From Mesorhizobium helmanticense (GTDB lineage: Bacteria; Pseudomonadota; Alphaproteobacteria; Rhizobiales; Rhizobiaceae): a stretch of 64,000 nt of DNA. Both the position numbers and the translations under genes were made by a program. Shown one piece after another: positions 56,099 through 64,000 of the stretch. Position 1 is the first letter of the stretch; each line of letters opens with the position of its first letter. The notes beneath the pieces are model-generated. The model saw nothing but the letters and a program-made list of their open reading frames with translations, did no database searches and was not told the DNA's origin. The stretch covers positions 62,001-126,000 of the forward strand of contig NZ_PZJX01000006.1 in NCBI RefSeq assembly GCF_003034915.1, given 5' to 3'.

Positions 56099-57265
56099 CT
56101 GGCCAGTTCACGGACGCGCTATGCATGCGGCCTGTCGGCGCTCACCACCGACGAGCCCGACACGGATGCCTTCGCCCGTGCGGTGGCACTGGAGGCCGCG
56201 GCAATCGATGCCGGCTTCGCCCTGCTCTTCTTCTCGCAAAGCCTTGTCGAGGCGACCGCCCTGACGGATGCGCTGAAGACCCATGCGCCGGCGCTGCGCT
56301 ATGCCGGCTGCTCGACCGCAGGCGAGATCACGCCGCAGGGTCTGGAGGACGGCCATATCCTGGCGATGCTGCTTCCCTCCGCATCATTCTCGGCGGCCAG
56401 CACCATGGTCGAAAATCTGTCCTCGTCGGGCATGGACAAGATCACCGGCGAAGTCGAGATGCTCAGGCGTTCGTTGCGCGGGAACAGGCCCGAGCGGGCC
56501 AAAAGCACCTTCGCGCTCTGCCTCATCGACGGCCTGTCCTATGCCGAGGAAGCGGTGACCTCGGCCATCCATTGGGGCCTCGACGACATTCCGCTGATTG
56601 GCGGGTCGGCGGGCGATGACCTGAAATTCGAGACCACGCGGCTGATCTCGAACGGCAAGGTCGCCTCCGACAGCGCCATCATCGTGCTGATCGCCACCGA
56701 AATTCCTTTCCACGTCTTCAAGACCGACAATTTCGTCCCCACCGACGAGAAGCTGGTGGTGACGGCGTCCGACCCCGATCATCGCATCGTGCGCGAATTC
56801 AACGCCATCAATGCGGCCGAGGAATATGCCGCTTCGGTCGGCATCGTCGCGCAGACTCTGACGCCGCTGAGTTTCGCCTCGCATCCGGTGGTGGTGAAGG
56901 TGGGCGGCGAATATTACTGCCGCTCGATCCAGAAGATGCATCCGGACGGTTCATTGTCGTTCTTCTGCGCCATCGATGATGGCGTCGTCCTTTCCATCGC
57001 CCAGCCCAAGGATATGGTGGAGGCAACGCGTTCCGCCTTGAGGGACGTCGAGAACAGGTTGGGCGGCATCGACGTGATCCTTGGTTTCGACTGCGTGCTG
57101 CGCCGGCTCGACGCCCGCAACCGGCAGGTGTTTCGCGATATTTCGGAACTCTACCGGGTCAACAATGTCATCGGCTTCGGCACCTATGGCGAACAATACC
57201 GGTCGATGCATCTGAACCAGACTTTTACCGGCATCGCCTTCGGCGAACGCCAGGCGGCGGAATAG
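56099..57265 (+). CDS. FIST-domain sensor protein, NosP-like
   Basis: About 388 residues with an N-terminal FIST domain (AAAIDAGFALLFFSQSLVEATAL, LRYAGCSTAGEITPQG, GSAGDDLKFETT) and a C-terminal FIST_C domain (HPVVVKVGGEYYCRSIQKM, GFDCVLRRLDARNRQ). The FIST family binds small molecules or heme; Pseudomonas NosP is a heme-based nitric-oxide sensor. The frame contains no ATG near its beginning. The best start is a CTG at 56099 with AGGAGG 5 nt upstream; the next ATG is too far inside. It is followed 10 bp later by a soluble hybrid kinase, which it probably controls. Confidence 0.85.
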   Translation: MASSRTRYACGLSALTTDEPDTDAFARAVALEAAAIDAGFALLFFSQSLVEATALTDALKTHAPALRYAGCSTAGEITPQGLEDGHILAMLLPSASFSAASTMVENLSSSGMDKITGEVEMLRRSLRGNRPERAKSTFALCLIDGLSYAEEAVTSAIHWGLDDIPLIGGSAGDDLKFETTRLISNGKVASDSAIIVLIATEIPFHVFKTDNFVPTDEKLVVTASDPDHRIVREFNAINAAEEYAASVGIVAQTLTPLSFASHPVVVKVGGEYYCRSIQKMHPDGSLSFFCAIDDGVVLSIAQPKDMVEATRSALRDVENRLGGIDVILGFDCVLRRLDARNRQVFRDISELYRVNNVIGFGTYGEQYRSMHLNQTFTGIAFGERQAAE

Positions 57266-57275
57266 GACATCTTCC

Positions 57276-58616
57276 ATGCCGCTCAGGGACATCACCGACC
57301 TGGAGAAATTGAAGAAGATCAACGCCGCCCTGGTCAGCCGCGTCGAGCGGTCGATGGACCAGCAAGGCAACGCCTTCTCGCTCTTCCAAACCGCGATTTC
57401 GCTCGAGAATCGAGTGCGCACGCGCACAGAGGAGTTACATTCGACCTTGCGCCGGCTGGAGCAGTCGAACATCGATCTCAGCGCCGCCAAGGAAAACGCC
57501 GAGCTGGCCAACCTGTCCAAGACCAGGTTCCTGGCGGCCGCCAGCCACGACGTGCTGCAACCGCTGAATGCCGCGCATCTGTCCGTCTCGGCGCTCGCCG
57601 AGGTGCAGACCTCCGACGAGGGCAGGAAACTGGTGCGGCAGGTCGAGCGGTCGCTGGAGACGATGGAGGACCTGCTGCGCACCCTGCTCGACATTTCCAA
57701 GCTTGATGCCGGCGTCGTGCAGCCCGATATCGGCGACGTCAGTCTGGAAACGCTGTTTTCGTCGCTGCGCTCGGATTTCCTGCCCGTCGCCGAGATGAAG
57801 GGGCTGACGCTGAAGTTCCGGCCGGTCAATGCGGTCGTGCGTTCGGACCGCACCTTGCTGCGCCGCGTCCTGCAGAACATCCTGTCCAATGCGCTGCACT
57901 ACACACGCTCCGGCGGCGTGCTGGTCGGCACCAGGCATCGCGGCGACACGATCCGCATCGATGTCGCCGATACCGGCTGCGGCATCCCCGACGACCAGCG
58001 CGAGGCCGTGTTCGAGGAATTCCACCGCGGCACGATCTCGACCGATGCCGGGCTCGCCGGCGGCGGGCTGGGTCTGGGCCTGGCTATCGTGCGCCGCATC
58101 GCGGCCGCACTCGGCCATCCCGTGACGTTTTCGTCCAAAGTCGGCCACGGCACGATCTTCCACATCGACGTTCCCGTCGGCATTGGCGCCACGGCCGACG
58201 CCATTGCCAGCGCCACCGATATGGAGCGGCCGCGCGGCTACGGCCTGTTCGGCACAAAAGTGCTGCTGGTCGAGAACGACGCCGAGGTGCTGCAGGCGAT
58301 GACGTTTCTGCTCGAACGCTGGCAATGTCTGGTGCGCGCCGCCACCTCGACCGGCGAAGCGCTCGACATGCTTGGCGACACGGACTGGGTGCCGGACATC
58401 ATCATCGCCGACCAGCATCTCGACGCTGGCGACCTTGGCACCGCCACCATCGCCGAGGTCCGCGACTATCTCGGCCGCGCCGTGCCGGCGCTGATCGTCA
58501 CAGCCGACGGTTCGGAGGCCGTTGCAAAAGCCGCCCGCGCCGCCGGCATCGAGCTGATGCGCAAGCCGCTGAAGCCGGCGCAACTGCGGGCGCTGCTGGC
58601 GCACCTTTTGGCTTAA
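57276..58616 (+). CDS. Soluble hybrid histidine kinase/response regulator, NahK-like
   Basis: A 446-residue cytoplasmic kinase. Residues ~1-80 are a coiled coil without a recognisable sensor domain. The H-box SHDVLQPLNAAHLS holds the probable phospho-histidine H91. The ATPase domain has NILSNALHYT, DTGCGIP and LGLGLAIVRRI. A C-terminal receiver domain (about 325-446) begins VLLVENDAEV and has the phospho-aspartate D379 in IIIADQHLD. The H-box type is shared with Pseudomonas NahK/ErcS-like kinases. Lack of its own sensor and the FIST partner upstream suggest the FIST protein is its input. Its stop overlaps that of the convergent response regulator. Confidence 0.9.
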   Translation: MPLRDITDLEKLKKINAALVSRVERSMDQQGNAFSLFQTAISLENRVRTRTEELHSTLRRLEQSNIDLSAAKENAELANLSKTRFLAAASHDVLQPLNAAHLSVSALAEVQTSDEGRKLVRQVERSLETMEDLLRTLLDISKLDAGVVQPDIGDVSLETLFSSLRSDFLPVAEMKGLTLKFRPVNAVVRSDRTLLRRVLQNILSNALHYTRSGGVLVGTRHRGDTIRIDVADTGCGIPDDQREAVFEEFHRGTISTDAGLAGGGLGLGLAIVRRIAAALGHPVTFSSKVGHGTIFHIDVPVGIGATADAIASATDMERPRGYGLFGTKVLLVENDAEVLQAMTFLLERWQCLVRAATSTGEALDMLGDTDWVPDIIIADQHLDAGDLGTATIAEVRDYLGRAVPALIVTADGSEAVAKAARAAGIELMRKPLKPAQLRALLAHLLA

Positions 58617-59296
58617 AACCCCGCCTGGTCCCGAAACAACTCCGCATTGTCCAGCTTCGACACCTCGATCACAGCCTGCGTGCGGCTATAAACGTTGAGC
58701 TTGCGCAGGATCTCGGAGACATGCGCCTTGACCGTGGTTTCGCCGACCTGCAGCTCGTAGGCGATCTGCTTGTTGAGCAGGCCCTGGCGCAGCATCTGCA
58801 ACACCCTGAGCTGCTGTGGCGTCAGCTTGGCAAGGCGCTGCACCATCTCGGCGCGATCGGTGCTGTCGGCGTCCGGCGGCTGGCCTTCATAGGTTTCGGG
58901 CACATAGATCGCGCCTTCCATCACCGAGCGGATGGCGGCCGCCAGATCGCTCTTGCGCGCCGATTTCGGAATGAAACCGGCAGCACCATAGGACAGCGCC
59001 TCGGAAATGATCCTGGGCTCCTCATAGCCCGAGACGATGACCACCGGCAGGCGCGGATAACGGGTCCGAAGCTGCAGCAGCCCCTCGAACCCATGCACGT
59101 CAGGCATGCTGAGGTCGAGCAAGGCAAGATCGAAGGGCTTGGCATCAGCCAGAAGCTCGAGCGCCTCGGCGATGGTGCGCGCCTCCACCGTGTCGACCTC
59201 CGGATAAGCCATCTGCACGGCGCTGTGCAGCGCCTCGCGAAACAGCGGATGGTCGTCGATGATCAGAAACCGGGCGCGATCGTTGACTGCGGTCAT
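58613..59296 (-). CDS. LuxR-type response regulator
   Basis: A 227-residue NarL/FixJ-type regulator. Receiver domain FLIIDDHPLFREAL with phospho-aspartate in LALLDLSMPD, VIVSGYEE and PKSARKSD. C-terminal LuxR helix-turn-helix LTPQQLRVLQMLRQGLLNKQIA and VGETTVKAHVSEILRKL. ATG 59296 chosen; upstream frame has no similarity. It is convergent with the hybrid kinase, their stop codons overlapping, so it is likely the output of that kinase though transcribed separately. Confidence 0.92.
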   Translation of the reverse strand: MTAVNDRARFLIIDDHPLFREALHSAVQMAYPEVDTVEARTIAEALELLADAKPFDLALLDLSMPDVHGFEGLLQLRTRYPRLPVVIVSGYEEPRIISEALSYGAAGFIPKSARKSDLAAAIRSVMEGAIYVPETYEGQPPDADSTDRAEMVQRLAKLTPQQLRVLQMLRQGLLNKQIAYELQVGETTVKAHVSEILRKLNVYSRTQAVIEVSKLDNAELFRDQAGF

Positions 59297-59466
59297 GGGG
59301 CTCGTTTCGGTTCGGTCTGGTCGACCTGTTCTGGCGCAGGATAATCCTGCGACCATGGTCAGATTATTGCCAAATAGTACATCGCCATCCATGGTGAAGG
59401 GCGGAGATGGCAATTTCCGAACGGCCATGCCTTGCTCGGTGGTCCAAATCGGCCGAATGTGCCGCA

Positions 59467-60117
59467 ATGAGCGACATCGTCCTTCACAACTACTACCGCT
59501 CCTCCACCTCCTACCGGGTGCGGATCGCGCTGGAGATGAAGGGCCTGACCTATCGATACGTGCCGCATCACCTGCGCCACGGCGAGCATCTGGAGCCCGC
59601 CTATCTCTCTGTCAACCCGCAAGGGCTGGTCCCTGCGCTGATCCTGGGCGACGGCACGCTTCTAACCCAATCGCTGGCGATCATCGAATTTCTGGACGAG
59701 ACCAAGCCCGCGCCGCCGCTGCTGCCGAAGGAGGCGCTTGGCCGGGCCCATGTCAGGATGCTGGCGCAGATGATCGCCTGCGACATCCATCCCGTGAACA
59801 ATCTGCGCGTGCTGACCTCGCTGCGCACGCTGTTCGGCGCCGGCGACGAGGACGTCGTCAACTGGTTCCGGCACTGGGTGAACGAGGGTTTCCAGCCACT
59901 TGAAAAGATCCTGGCTTCTTCGTCCGAGACGAGGATATTCTGCCATGGCGACACGCCGGGGCTGGCCGACATCTGTCTGGTCGCCCAGGTCACAAGCAAC
60001 GCGCGTTTCGGCGTCGACATGACGCCCTACCCGACGATTGCGCGCATCCACGCCGCCTGCATGGCTCTGCCGGCCTTCCAAAAGGCGGCGCCCGAGAACC
60101 AGATCGATGCCGAGTAA
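59467..60117 (+). CDS. maiA: Maleylacetoacetate isomerase (zeta-class GST)
   Basis: A 216-residue zeta-class glutathione transferase acting in tyrosine and aromatic degradation. The N-terminal thioredoxin-like domain has [16 protein letters not shown], with the active-site serine/cysteine region, and [11 protein letters not shown]. The C-terminal helical domain carries [25 protein letters not shown] 59467 chosen; an upstream frame to 59407 lacks similarity. The usual fumarylacetoacetase partner is not adjacent. Confidence 0.93.
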   Translation: MSDIVLHNYYRSSTSYRVRIALEMKGLTYRYVPHHLRHGEHLEPAYLSVNPQGLVPALILGDGTLLTQSLAIIEFLDETKPAPPLLPKEALGRAHVRMLAQMIACDIHPVNNLRVLTSLRTLFGAGDEDVVNWFRHWVNEGFQPLEKILASSSETRIFCHGDTPGLADICLVAQVTSNARFGVDMTPYPTIARIHAACMALPAFQKAAPENQIDAE

Positions 60118-60161
60118 CGGCGCAATCCAATTATGACGAGCATGACTATGAGGTATTGCCA

Positions 60162-61202
60162 ATGAAAGCCGTCGTCTTCGAAAAGTTCGGCGAAGCGCCG
60201 ACCATCCAGACCGTCGCCGATCCGACGCCGGCGCCCGAGGGCGTCGTCATCAAGGTCGAGGCGACGGGGCTCTGCCGCAGCGACTGGCACGGCTGGATGG
60301 GTCACGACGACGGCATCCGCCTGCCGCATGTGCCGGGCCATGAGCTTGCCGGCGTCGTGGTGGCCGCCGGCTCAGGAGTGACCCGCTGGAAGGCCGGTGA
60401 GCGCGTCACCGTGCCGTTCGCCGTCGGTTGCGGTCGCTGCTTCGAATGCACGTCCGGCAACCATCAGGTCTGCGAGCACCAGTTCCAGCCCGGCTTCAGC
60501 GCCTGGGGTTCGTTTGCCGAATATGTCGCCATCGACCATGCCGACACCAATCTGGTGCGCCTGCCCGATGAGATGGAGTTCGCCACTGCTGCCAGCCTCG
60601 GTTGTCGTTTCGTGACGTCGTTCCGCGCCATCGTCGACCAGGGCCGGGTGACGCCCGGCGAATGGGTGGCCGTGCATGGCTGCGGCGGCGTCGGCCTGTC
60701 GGCGATCATGATCGCCAGCGCCATGGGCGCCAACGTCATTGCCATCGACCTGACCGACGAGAAGCTCGATTTCGCCAGCAAGATCGGCGCCGTGGCGACG
60801 ATCAACGCCGCCAAGACGCCGAATGTGGTCAAGGCGGTCAAGCAGATCACCAATGGCGGCGCGCATATGTCGGTGGACGCGCTCGGCCATCCCACCACCT
60901 CGTTCAACTCGATCGCCAATTTGCGCCGGCGCGGCCGGCACGTGCAGGTCGGCCTGATGCTCGGCGATCATGCCAGGCCGCAGATACCGATGGACAAGGT
61001 GATCGCCTTCGAGCTCGAAATCCGCGGCAGCCACGGCATGCAGGCCTACCGCTACCAGGCGATGATGGAGATGATCCGCACCGGCAAGCTCAAGCCCGAA
61101 CTCTTGGTCGGCAAGCGGATCAGCCTCGAGGACGCGCCGGCCGCGCTGATGGCGATGGGCGGTTTCGAAGGCATCGGCATCGGTGTGGTGACGAAGTTCT
61201 AA
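60162..61202 (+). CDS. Zinc-dependent alcohol dehydrogenase
   Basis: A 346-residue medium-chain alcohol dehydrogenase. Catalytic zinc ligands are C, H and C in the pattern [10 protein letters not shown] and GHELAG. Structural zinc site [18 protein letters not shown]-binding [24 protein letters not shown] 60162 with AGGT upstream; an upstream TTG would add two residues. Its substrate is unspecified. It follows maiA by 44 bp and may be co-transcribed. Downstream is a palindromic repeat. Confidence 0.93.
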   Translation: MKAVVFEKFGEAPTIQTVADPTPAPEGVVIKVEATGLCRSDWHGWMGHDDGIRLPHVPGHELAGVVVAAGSGVTRWKAGERVTVPFAVGCGRCFECTSGNHQVCEHQFQPGFSAWGSFAEYVAIDHADTNLVRLPDEMEFATAASLGCRFVTSFRAIVDQGRVTPGEWVAVHGCGGVGLSAIMIASAMGANVIAIDLTDEKLDFASKIGAVATINAAKTPNVVKAVKQITNGGAHMSVDALGHPTTSFNSIANLRRRGRHVQVGLMLGDHARPQIPMDKVIAFELEIRGSHGMQAYRYQAMMEMIRTGKLKPELLVGKRISLEDAPAALMAMGGFEGIGIGVVTKF

Positions 61203-61275
61203 TGCATGTCGCGCAAAAGCATGCCCACGGGCTTGACCCGAGGGTGCGCAGCGGTTTTGCGATAACGACATGCAT
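61202..61275. repeat. Palindromic repeat element C
   Basis: Perfect outer arms ATGCATGTCG (61202-61211) and CGACATGCAT (61266-61275), inner GCAAAA / TTTTGC with a mismatch-rich middle. It begins at the last base of the alcohol dehydrogenase stop codon. It has the look of a dispersed rhizobial intergenic palindrome. Confidence 0.85.
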
Positions 61276-61287
61276 AAAAACAAAAAC

Positions 61288-61317
61288 CTAAAGCGCGTCA
61301 AACATGACGCGCTTTAG
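61288..61317. terminator. Hairpin between alcohol dehydrogenase and EamA genes
   Basis: Perfect 13-bp stem CTAAAGCGCGTCA / TGACGCGCTTTAG with a 4-nt loop, placed between two convergent genes. It could terminate both or be a second dispersed repeat; no long T-run follows. Confidence 0.7.
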
Positions 61318-61329
61318 CGGACGGCGCAG

Positions 61330-62223
61330 TCACTGCGCGGCCACCCGTTGCGGCACAGCCTGCTTGGCGAACCTCTTGGCGCCAACGACGCAAAGCACCA
61401 CGGCGACCGTGACGGCGATCATCAGCGGGCTGACCTGCTCGTGCAGCAGCGTTGCCGCCAGCGCGAGGCCGAAGAAGGGCTGGAGAAGCTGCAACTGTCC
61501 CACGGCGGCAATGCCCCCCAGCGCCAGCCCGCGATACCAGAACACGAAACCAATCAGCATGCTGAACAGCGAAACATAGGCCAGGCCGATCCAGGCGTTG
61601 ACGCCGACGCCGTCAAACGACGCCGGCTTGGTCATCAGCGTCAGCGCAAACATCACCGGCAGTGACAGCACCAGCGCCCAGCAGATCACCTGCCAGCCGC
61701 CGAGCCGGCGCGACAGTGCGGCCCCTTCGGCATAGCCAAGACCGCATGCGATGATGGCGGCAAGCATCAAACTGTCGCCCAGCGGCGAAGCCGATCCACC
61801 CTGCGCTAGCGCAAAGCCGGCAACGAGGGCGCTGCCAAGGCACGAAAACAGCCAGAAAGCCGGCCTTGGGCGATCACCGCCGCGAATGACGCCAAAGATC
61901 GCGGTCGCAAGCGGCAACAGGCCGACGAAGATGATGGAGTGAGCCGAGGTGACGTGTTTCAGCGCCAGCGCGGTGAGCAAAGGGAAGCCAACCACGACGC
62001 CGAGCGCCACGATGACCAGGGAAAACAGGTCACCACGCCGCGGACGCTCGGCGCGCAAAACGATGAGCAGCACAAGGCCGAGCAGACCGGCTATCGCGGC
62101 GCGGGCCACGGTCAAGAAGATCGGATCGAAATCCATCACTGCCACGCGTGTAGCCGGAAGCGAGCCGCTGAAAATCAGCACGCCGACGAATCCGCTCACC
62201 CAGCCGCTCGCCGTCTTGTCCAT
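61330..62223 (-). CDS. EamA/DMT-family transporter
   Basis: A 297-residue drug/metabolite transporter with ten predicted membrane helices in two homologous halves; visible segments are VSGFVGVLIFSGSLPATRVAV, GLLGLVLLIVL and GVVVGFPLLTALAL in the first half and VICWALVLSLPVMFALTLM in the second. Likely an exporter of amino acids or small metabolites. It is divergent from a MocR regulator that probably controls it; MocR proteins often regulate neighbouring transporters. Confidence 0.9.
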   Translation of the reverse strand: MDKTASGWVSGFVGVLIFSGSLPATRVAVMDFDPIFLTVARAAIAGLLGLVLLIVLRAERPRRGDLFSLVIVALGVVVGFPLLTALALKHVTSAHSIIFVGLLPLATAIFGVIRGGDRPRPAFWLFSCLGSALVAGFALAQGGSASPLGDSLMLAAIIACGLGYAEGAALSRRLGGWQVICWALVLSLPVMFALTLMTKPASFDGVGVNAWIGLAYVSLFSMLIGFVFWYRGLALGGIAAVGQLQLLQPFFGLALAATLLHEQVSPLMIAVTVAVVLCVVGAKRFAKQAVPQRVAAQ

Positions 62224-62331
62224 TCAACGCTCCCGATGCTCGCGCTCCTCTATCGGGCCAAGACATGTGGCACCACCAGAGACAATGCAGTACAATTCGA
62301 AGAAACTGTTATGGTCTAGCGAGCAGTACAG
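62224..62331. promoter_or_regulatory. Divergent EamA / MocR promoter region
   Basis: A 108-bp gap between divergent starts. It is relatively A+T-rich near 62285-62315, where the promoters probably lie. No clear palindrome was seen. Confidence 0.45.
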
Positions 62332-63741
62332 ATGGATGAACTGACGGCGGAAAGCCAAGGCAACGGGACGCTTGTCGAAAGCGTCATGGCAACGATCAGG
62401 CACAGGATCGCCGCACGGATCCTGACACCGGGAGCACGGTTGCCGTCGATCCGCGCCTTTGCCAAGACCATGCAGGTCTCCAAATCCACCGTGGTCGACG
62501 CCTACGAGCGTCTTGCCGCCGAGGGGGATATCCGTTCGCGGCCGGGTTCGGGTTATTATGCCGCCGGACCAATTGCGCCTTTGTCATTGGCCGAGATCGG
62601 CCCCCGGCTCGACCGTGCCGTCGATCCGCTCTGGGTTTCGCGCCAGTCCCTGGAGGCGGGCGAGGACGTGCTGAAGCCAGGTTGCGGCTGGCTGCCGGCC
62701 TCGTGGATGCCTGAGGCTGGCCTGCGCCGGGCGCTACGGACGCTGGCGCGAGCCGACAATGTCTCCCTGACTGATTATGGCACCCCACTCGGATTGCCGG
62801 CGTTGCGTCACCTGCTTTCTCGGCGCATGGCCGGGCACGGCATCGAGGCCTCTCCCGACCAGATCGTGCTGACGGAATCGGGAACGCAGGCCATCGATCT
62901 GCTTTGCCGCTTCCTTATCGAACCCGGTGACCCGGTACTGGTCGACGACCCCTGCTACTTCAACTTCCACGCGCTGTTGCGCGCGCACAGGGCCAAGGTC
63001 GTCAGCGTCCCCTACACCCCTTCGGGACCGGATATCGCAGAGTTCGCGCAGGCGCTGGCCGAGCACCGACCGCGCCTCTACATCACCAATTCCGCCCTGC
63101 ACAATCCAACAGGCGCCATTCTGTCGCCGGTCACCGCGCACCGCTTGCTCAAGCTCGCCGAGCAGTCGGACCTGACCATCATCGAAGACGATATCTTTGC
63201 CGATTTCGAGCACACCCCCGCCGCCAGGCTGGCGGCGTTCGACGGCCTCAATCGGGTCATTCATATCGGTAGCTTCTCAAAGACGCTTTCAGCCTCGATA
63301 CGCTGCGGTTTCATCGCCGCGCCGCGGCGCTGGGTGGAGGGTTTGACCGATCTCAAGATCGCCACAACCTTCGGCGGCGGGCGACTGGCGGCCGAACTGG
63401 TGCTGACGTTGCTCAGGGACGGTCTCTATCGCAAGCATATGGATTTGTTGCGGGCGCGGCTGTCGCGCGCCATGGTCGACACGAGCGCCCGCCTGAGAGC
63501 CATCGGCATCACCCCATGGATAGACCAGCCGGCAGGCATGTTCCTATGGTGCAGCCTGCCGGAGGGCATGGATGCCGCCGATATCGCTCGCCGCGCCCTG
63601 TCCGCCAATATCGTTCTGGCGCCCGGCAATGCGTTCAGCCTGTCTCGATCGGCAAGCCGCTTCATGCGCTTCAACGTAGCGCAAACGGGCGATGAGCGGA
63701 TTTTCAGAGTGCTTGAAGAGGCGATGGCGCGTCGTGACTGA
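62332..63741 (+). CDS. MocR/PdxR-type regulator (GntR + aminotransferase)
   Basis: A 469-residue GntR-family regulator fused to a class I aminotransferase-like domain. N-terminal winged helix (ILTPGARLPSIRAFAKTMQVSKSTV). The aminotransferase domain runs from about residue 110, with GLPALRHLLSRRM, ALHNPTGAIL and the PLP-lysine motif IGSFSKTLSASIRCGFI. PLP-binding suggests it senses pyridoxal phosphate or an amino acid. Divergent from the EamA transporter, which is the probable target. Confidence 0.92.
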   Translation: MDELTAESQGNGTLVESVMATIRHRIAARILTPGARLPSIRAFAKTMQVSKSTVVDAYERLAAEGDIRSRPGSGYYAAGPIAPLSLAEIGPRLDRAVDPLWVSRQSLEAGEDVLKPGCGWLPASWMPEAGLRRALRTLARADNVSLTDYGTPLGLPALRHLLSRRMAGHGIEASPDQIVLTESGTQAIDLLCRFLIEPGDPVLVDDPCYFNFHALLRAHRAKVVSVPYTPSGPDIAEFAQALAEHRPRLYITNSALHNPTGAILSPVTAHRLLKLAEQSDLTIIEDDIFADFEHTPAARLAAFDGLNRVIHIGSFSKTLSASIRCGFIAAPRRWVEGLTDLKIATTFGGGRLAAELVLTLLRDGLYRKHMDLLRARLSRAMVDTSARLRAIGITPWIDQPAGMFLWCSLPEGMDAADIARRALSANIVLAPGNAFSLSRSASRFMRFNVAQTGDERIFRVLEEAMARRD

Positions 63742-63762
63742 CGGCCCGGGCCTGGTGCTGCC

Positions 63763-64000
63763 TCACGCCCCTGCCCGCCTCCGTCGCTCATACAGCATGA
63801 CCAGCGTTTCGGCCGTCAGCGCCGGCTTCTGCTCGCCTTCGATCTCGACAGTGTTGGCCGCCTTCATCAGGTACTGGCCAGGTCCCCTGTCTTCCATCGA
63901 CAGGAGCGTCGTGCGCAGCCTGATCCGGGCGCCGACCCGGACAGGCGACAGGAAACGCACTCTGTCGAAGCCGTAGTTGAAGGCGGCTTGCGTGTTTTCC
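63763..64000 (-). CDS. MaoC-like acyl dehydratase, C-terminal part
   Basis: A minus-strand frame that enters from the right edge and ends at 63763. The visible C-terminus (NYGFDRVRFLSPVRVGARIR, TVEIEGEQKPALTAETL) matches MaoC-domain (R)-specific enoyl-CoA hydratases. The start and active-site Asp/His lie outside the window. It converges on the MocR gene with a 21-bp gap. Confidence 0.8.
   Translation of the reverse strand, partial: ENTQAAFNYGFDRVRFLSPVRVGARIRLRTTLLSMEDRGPGQYLMKAANTVEIEGEQKPALTAETLVMLYERRRRAGA

Overview
The window looks like chromosomal DNA of a high-GC alphaproteobacterium of the order Hyphomicrobiales (Rhizobiales), most likely Mesorhizobium or a close Phyllobacteriaceae relative. 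The grounds are the dusB-ntrB-ntrC-ntrY-ntrX nitrogen locus, a fused ispDF, a PDH E1-beta with its own lipoyl domain, an Omp25/31-type porin and rhizobial-style intergenic palindromes. The call rests on gene content and family recognition, not on a database search. I see no tRNA, rRNA, CRISPR array, insertion sequence or phage gene. About 62 protein genes are supported, two of them cut by the window edges.

Layout. 1-11.1 kb: nitrogen regulation on the minus strand (dusB, ntrB, ntrC, then ntrY, ntrX and a D-amino-acid aminotransferase), interrupted between ntrC and ntrY by a metallo-beta-lactamase-fold gene and a gamma-glutamyltransferase. 11.3-13.4 kb: ispDF, a cinA-like gene and a COQ10-like gene. 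13.4-23.3 kb: a long minus-strand central-metabolism block (eno, a small membrane protein, ftsB, pdhA, pdhB, pdhC, a 39-residue ORF, an SGNH esterase, lpdA, a GlsB-like membrane protein, lipA). It makes pyruvate dehydrogenase and the lipoate it needs.

23.5-37.6 kb: mixed housekeeping. It holds a small lipoprotein, PRC-barrel protein, dodecin, kdsA, cyclopropane fatty acid synthase, GDPD, Tat-exported CpdB, type II NADH dehydrogenase, 5-FCL, a divergent Lrp-type regulator/alanine dehydrogenase pair and a tandem-duplicated outer membrane protein. 37.7-44.6 kb: a sugar locus. A SorC regulator lies between a minus-strand aldolase plus a ROK kinase/P-loop fusion and a plus-strand binding protein, permease and ATPase. 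The enzymes could phosphorylate a sugar twice and cleave it.

44.7-49.5 kb: a DapB-like protein lacking the catalytic histidines, an OmpA-family protein, and a cysK-alaX-sseA-GNAT run. 49.7-55.7 kb: SDR, alpha/beta hydrolase, RNA helicase, acyl-CoA carboxyltransferase and a hexapeptide acetyltransferase. 56.1-59.3 kb: a FIST-domain protein, a soluble hybrid histidine kinase and a LuxR-type response regulator, arranged like a NosP/NahK-type sensing system. 59.4-64 kb: maleylacetoacetate isomerase, zinc alcohol dehydrogenase, an EamA exporter divergent from a MocR regulator, and the end of a MaoC-like dehydratase.
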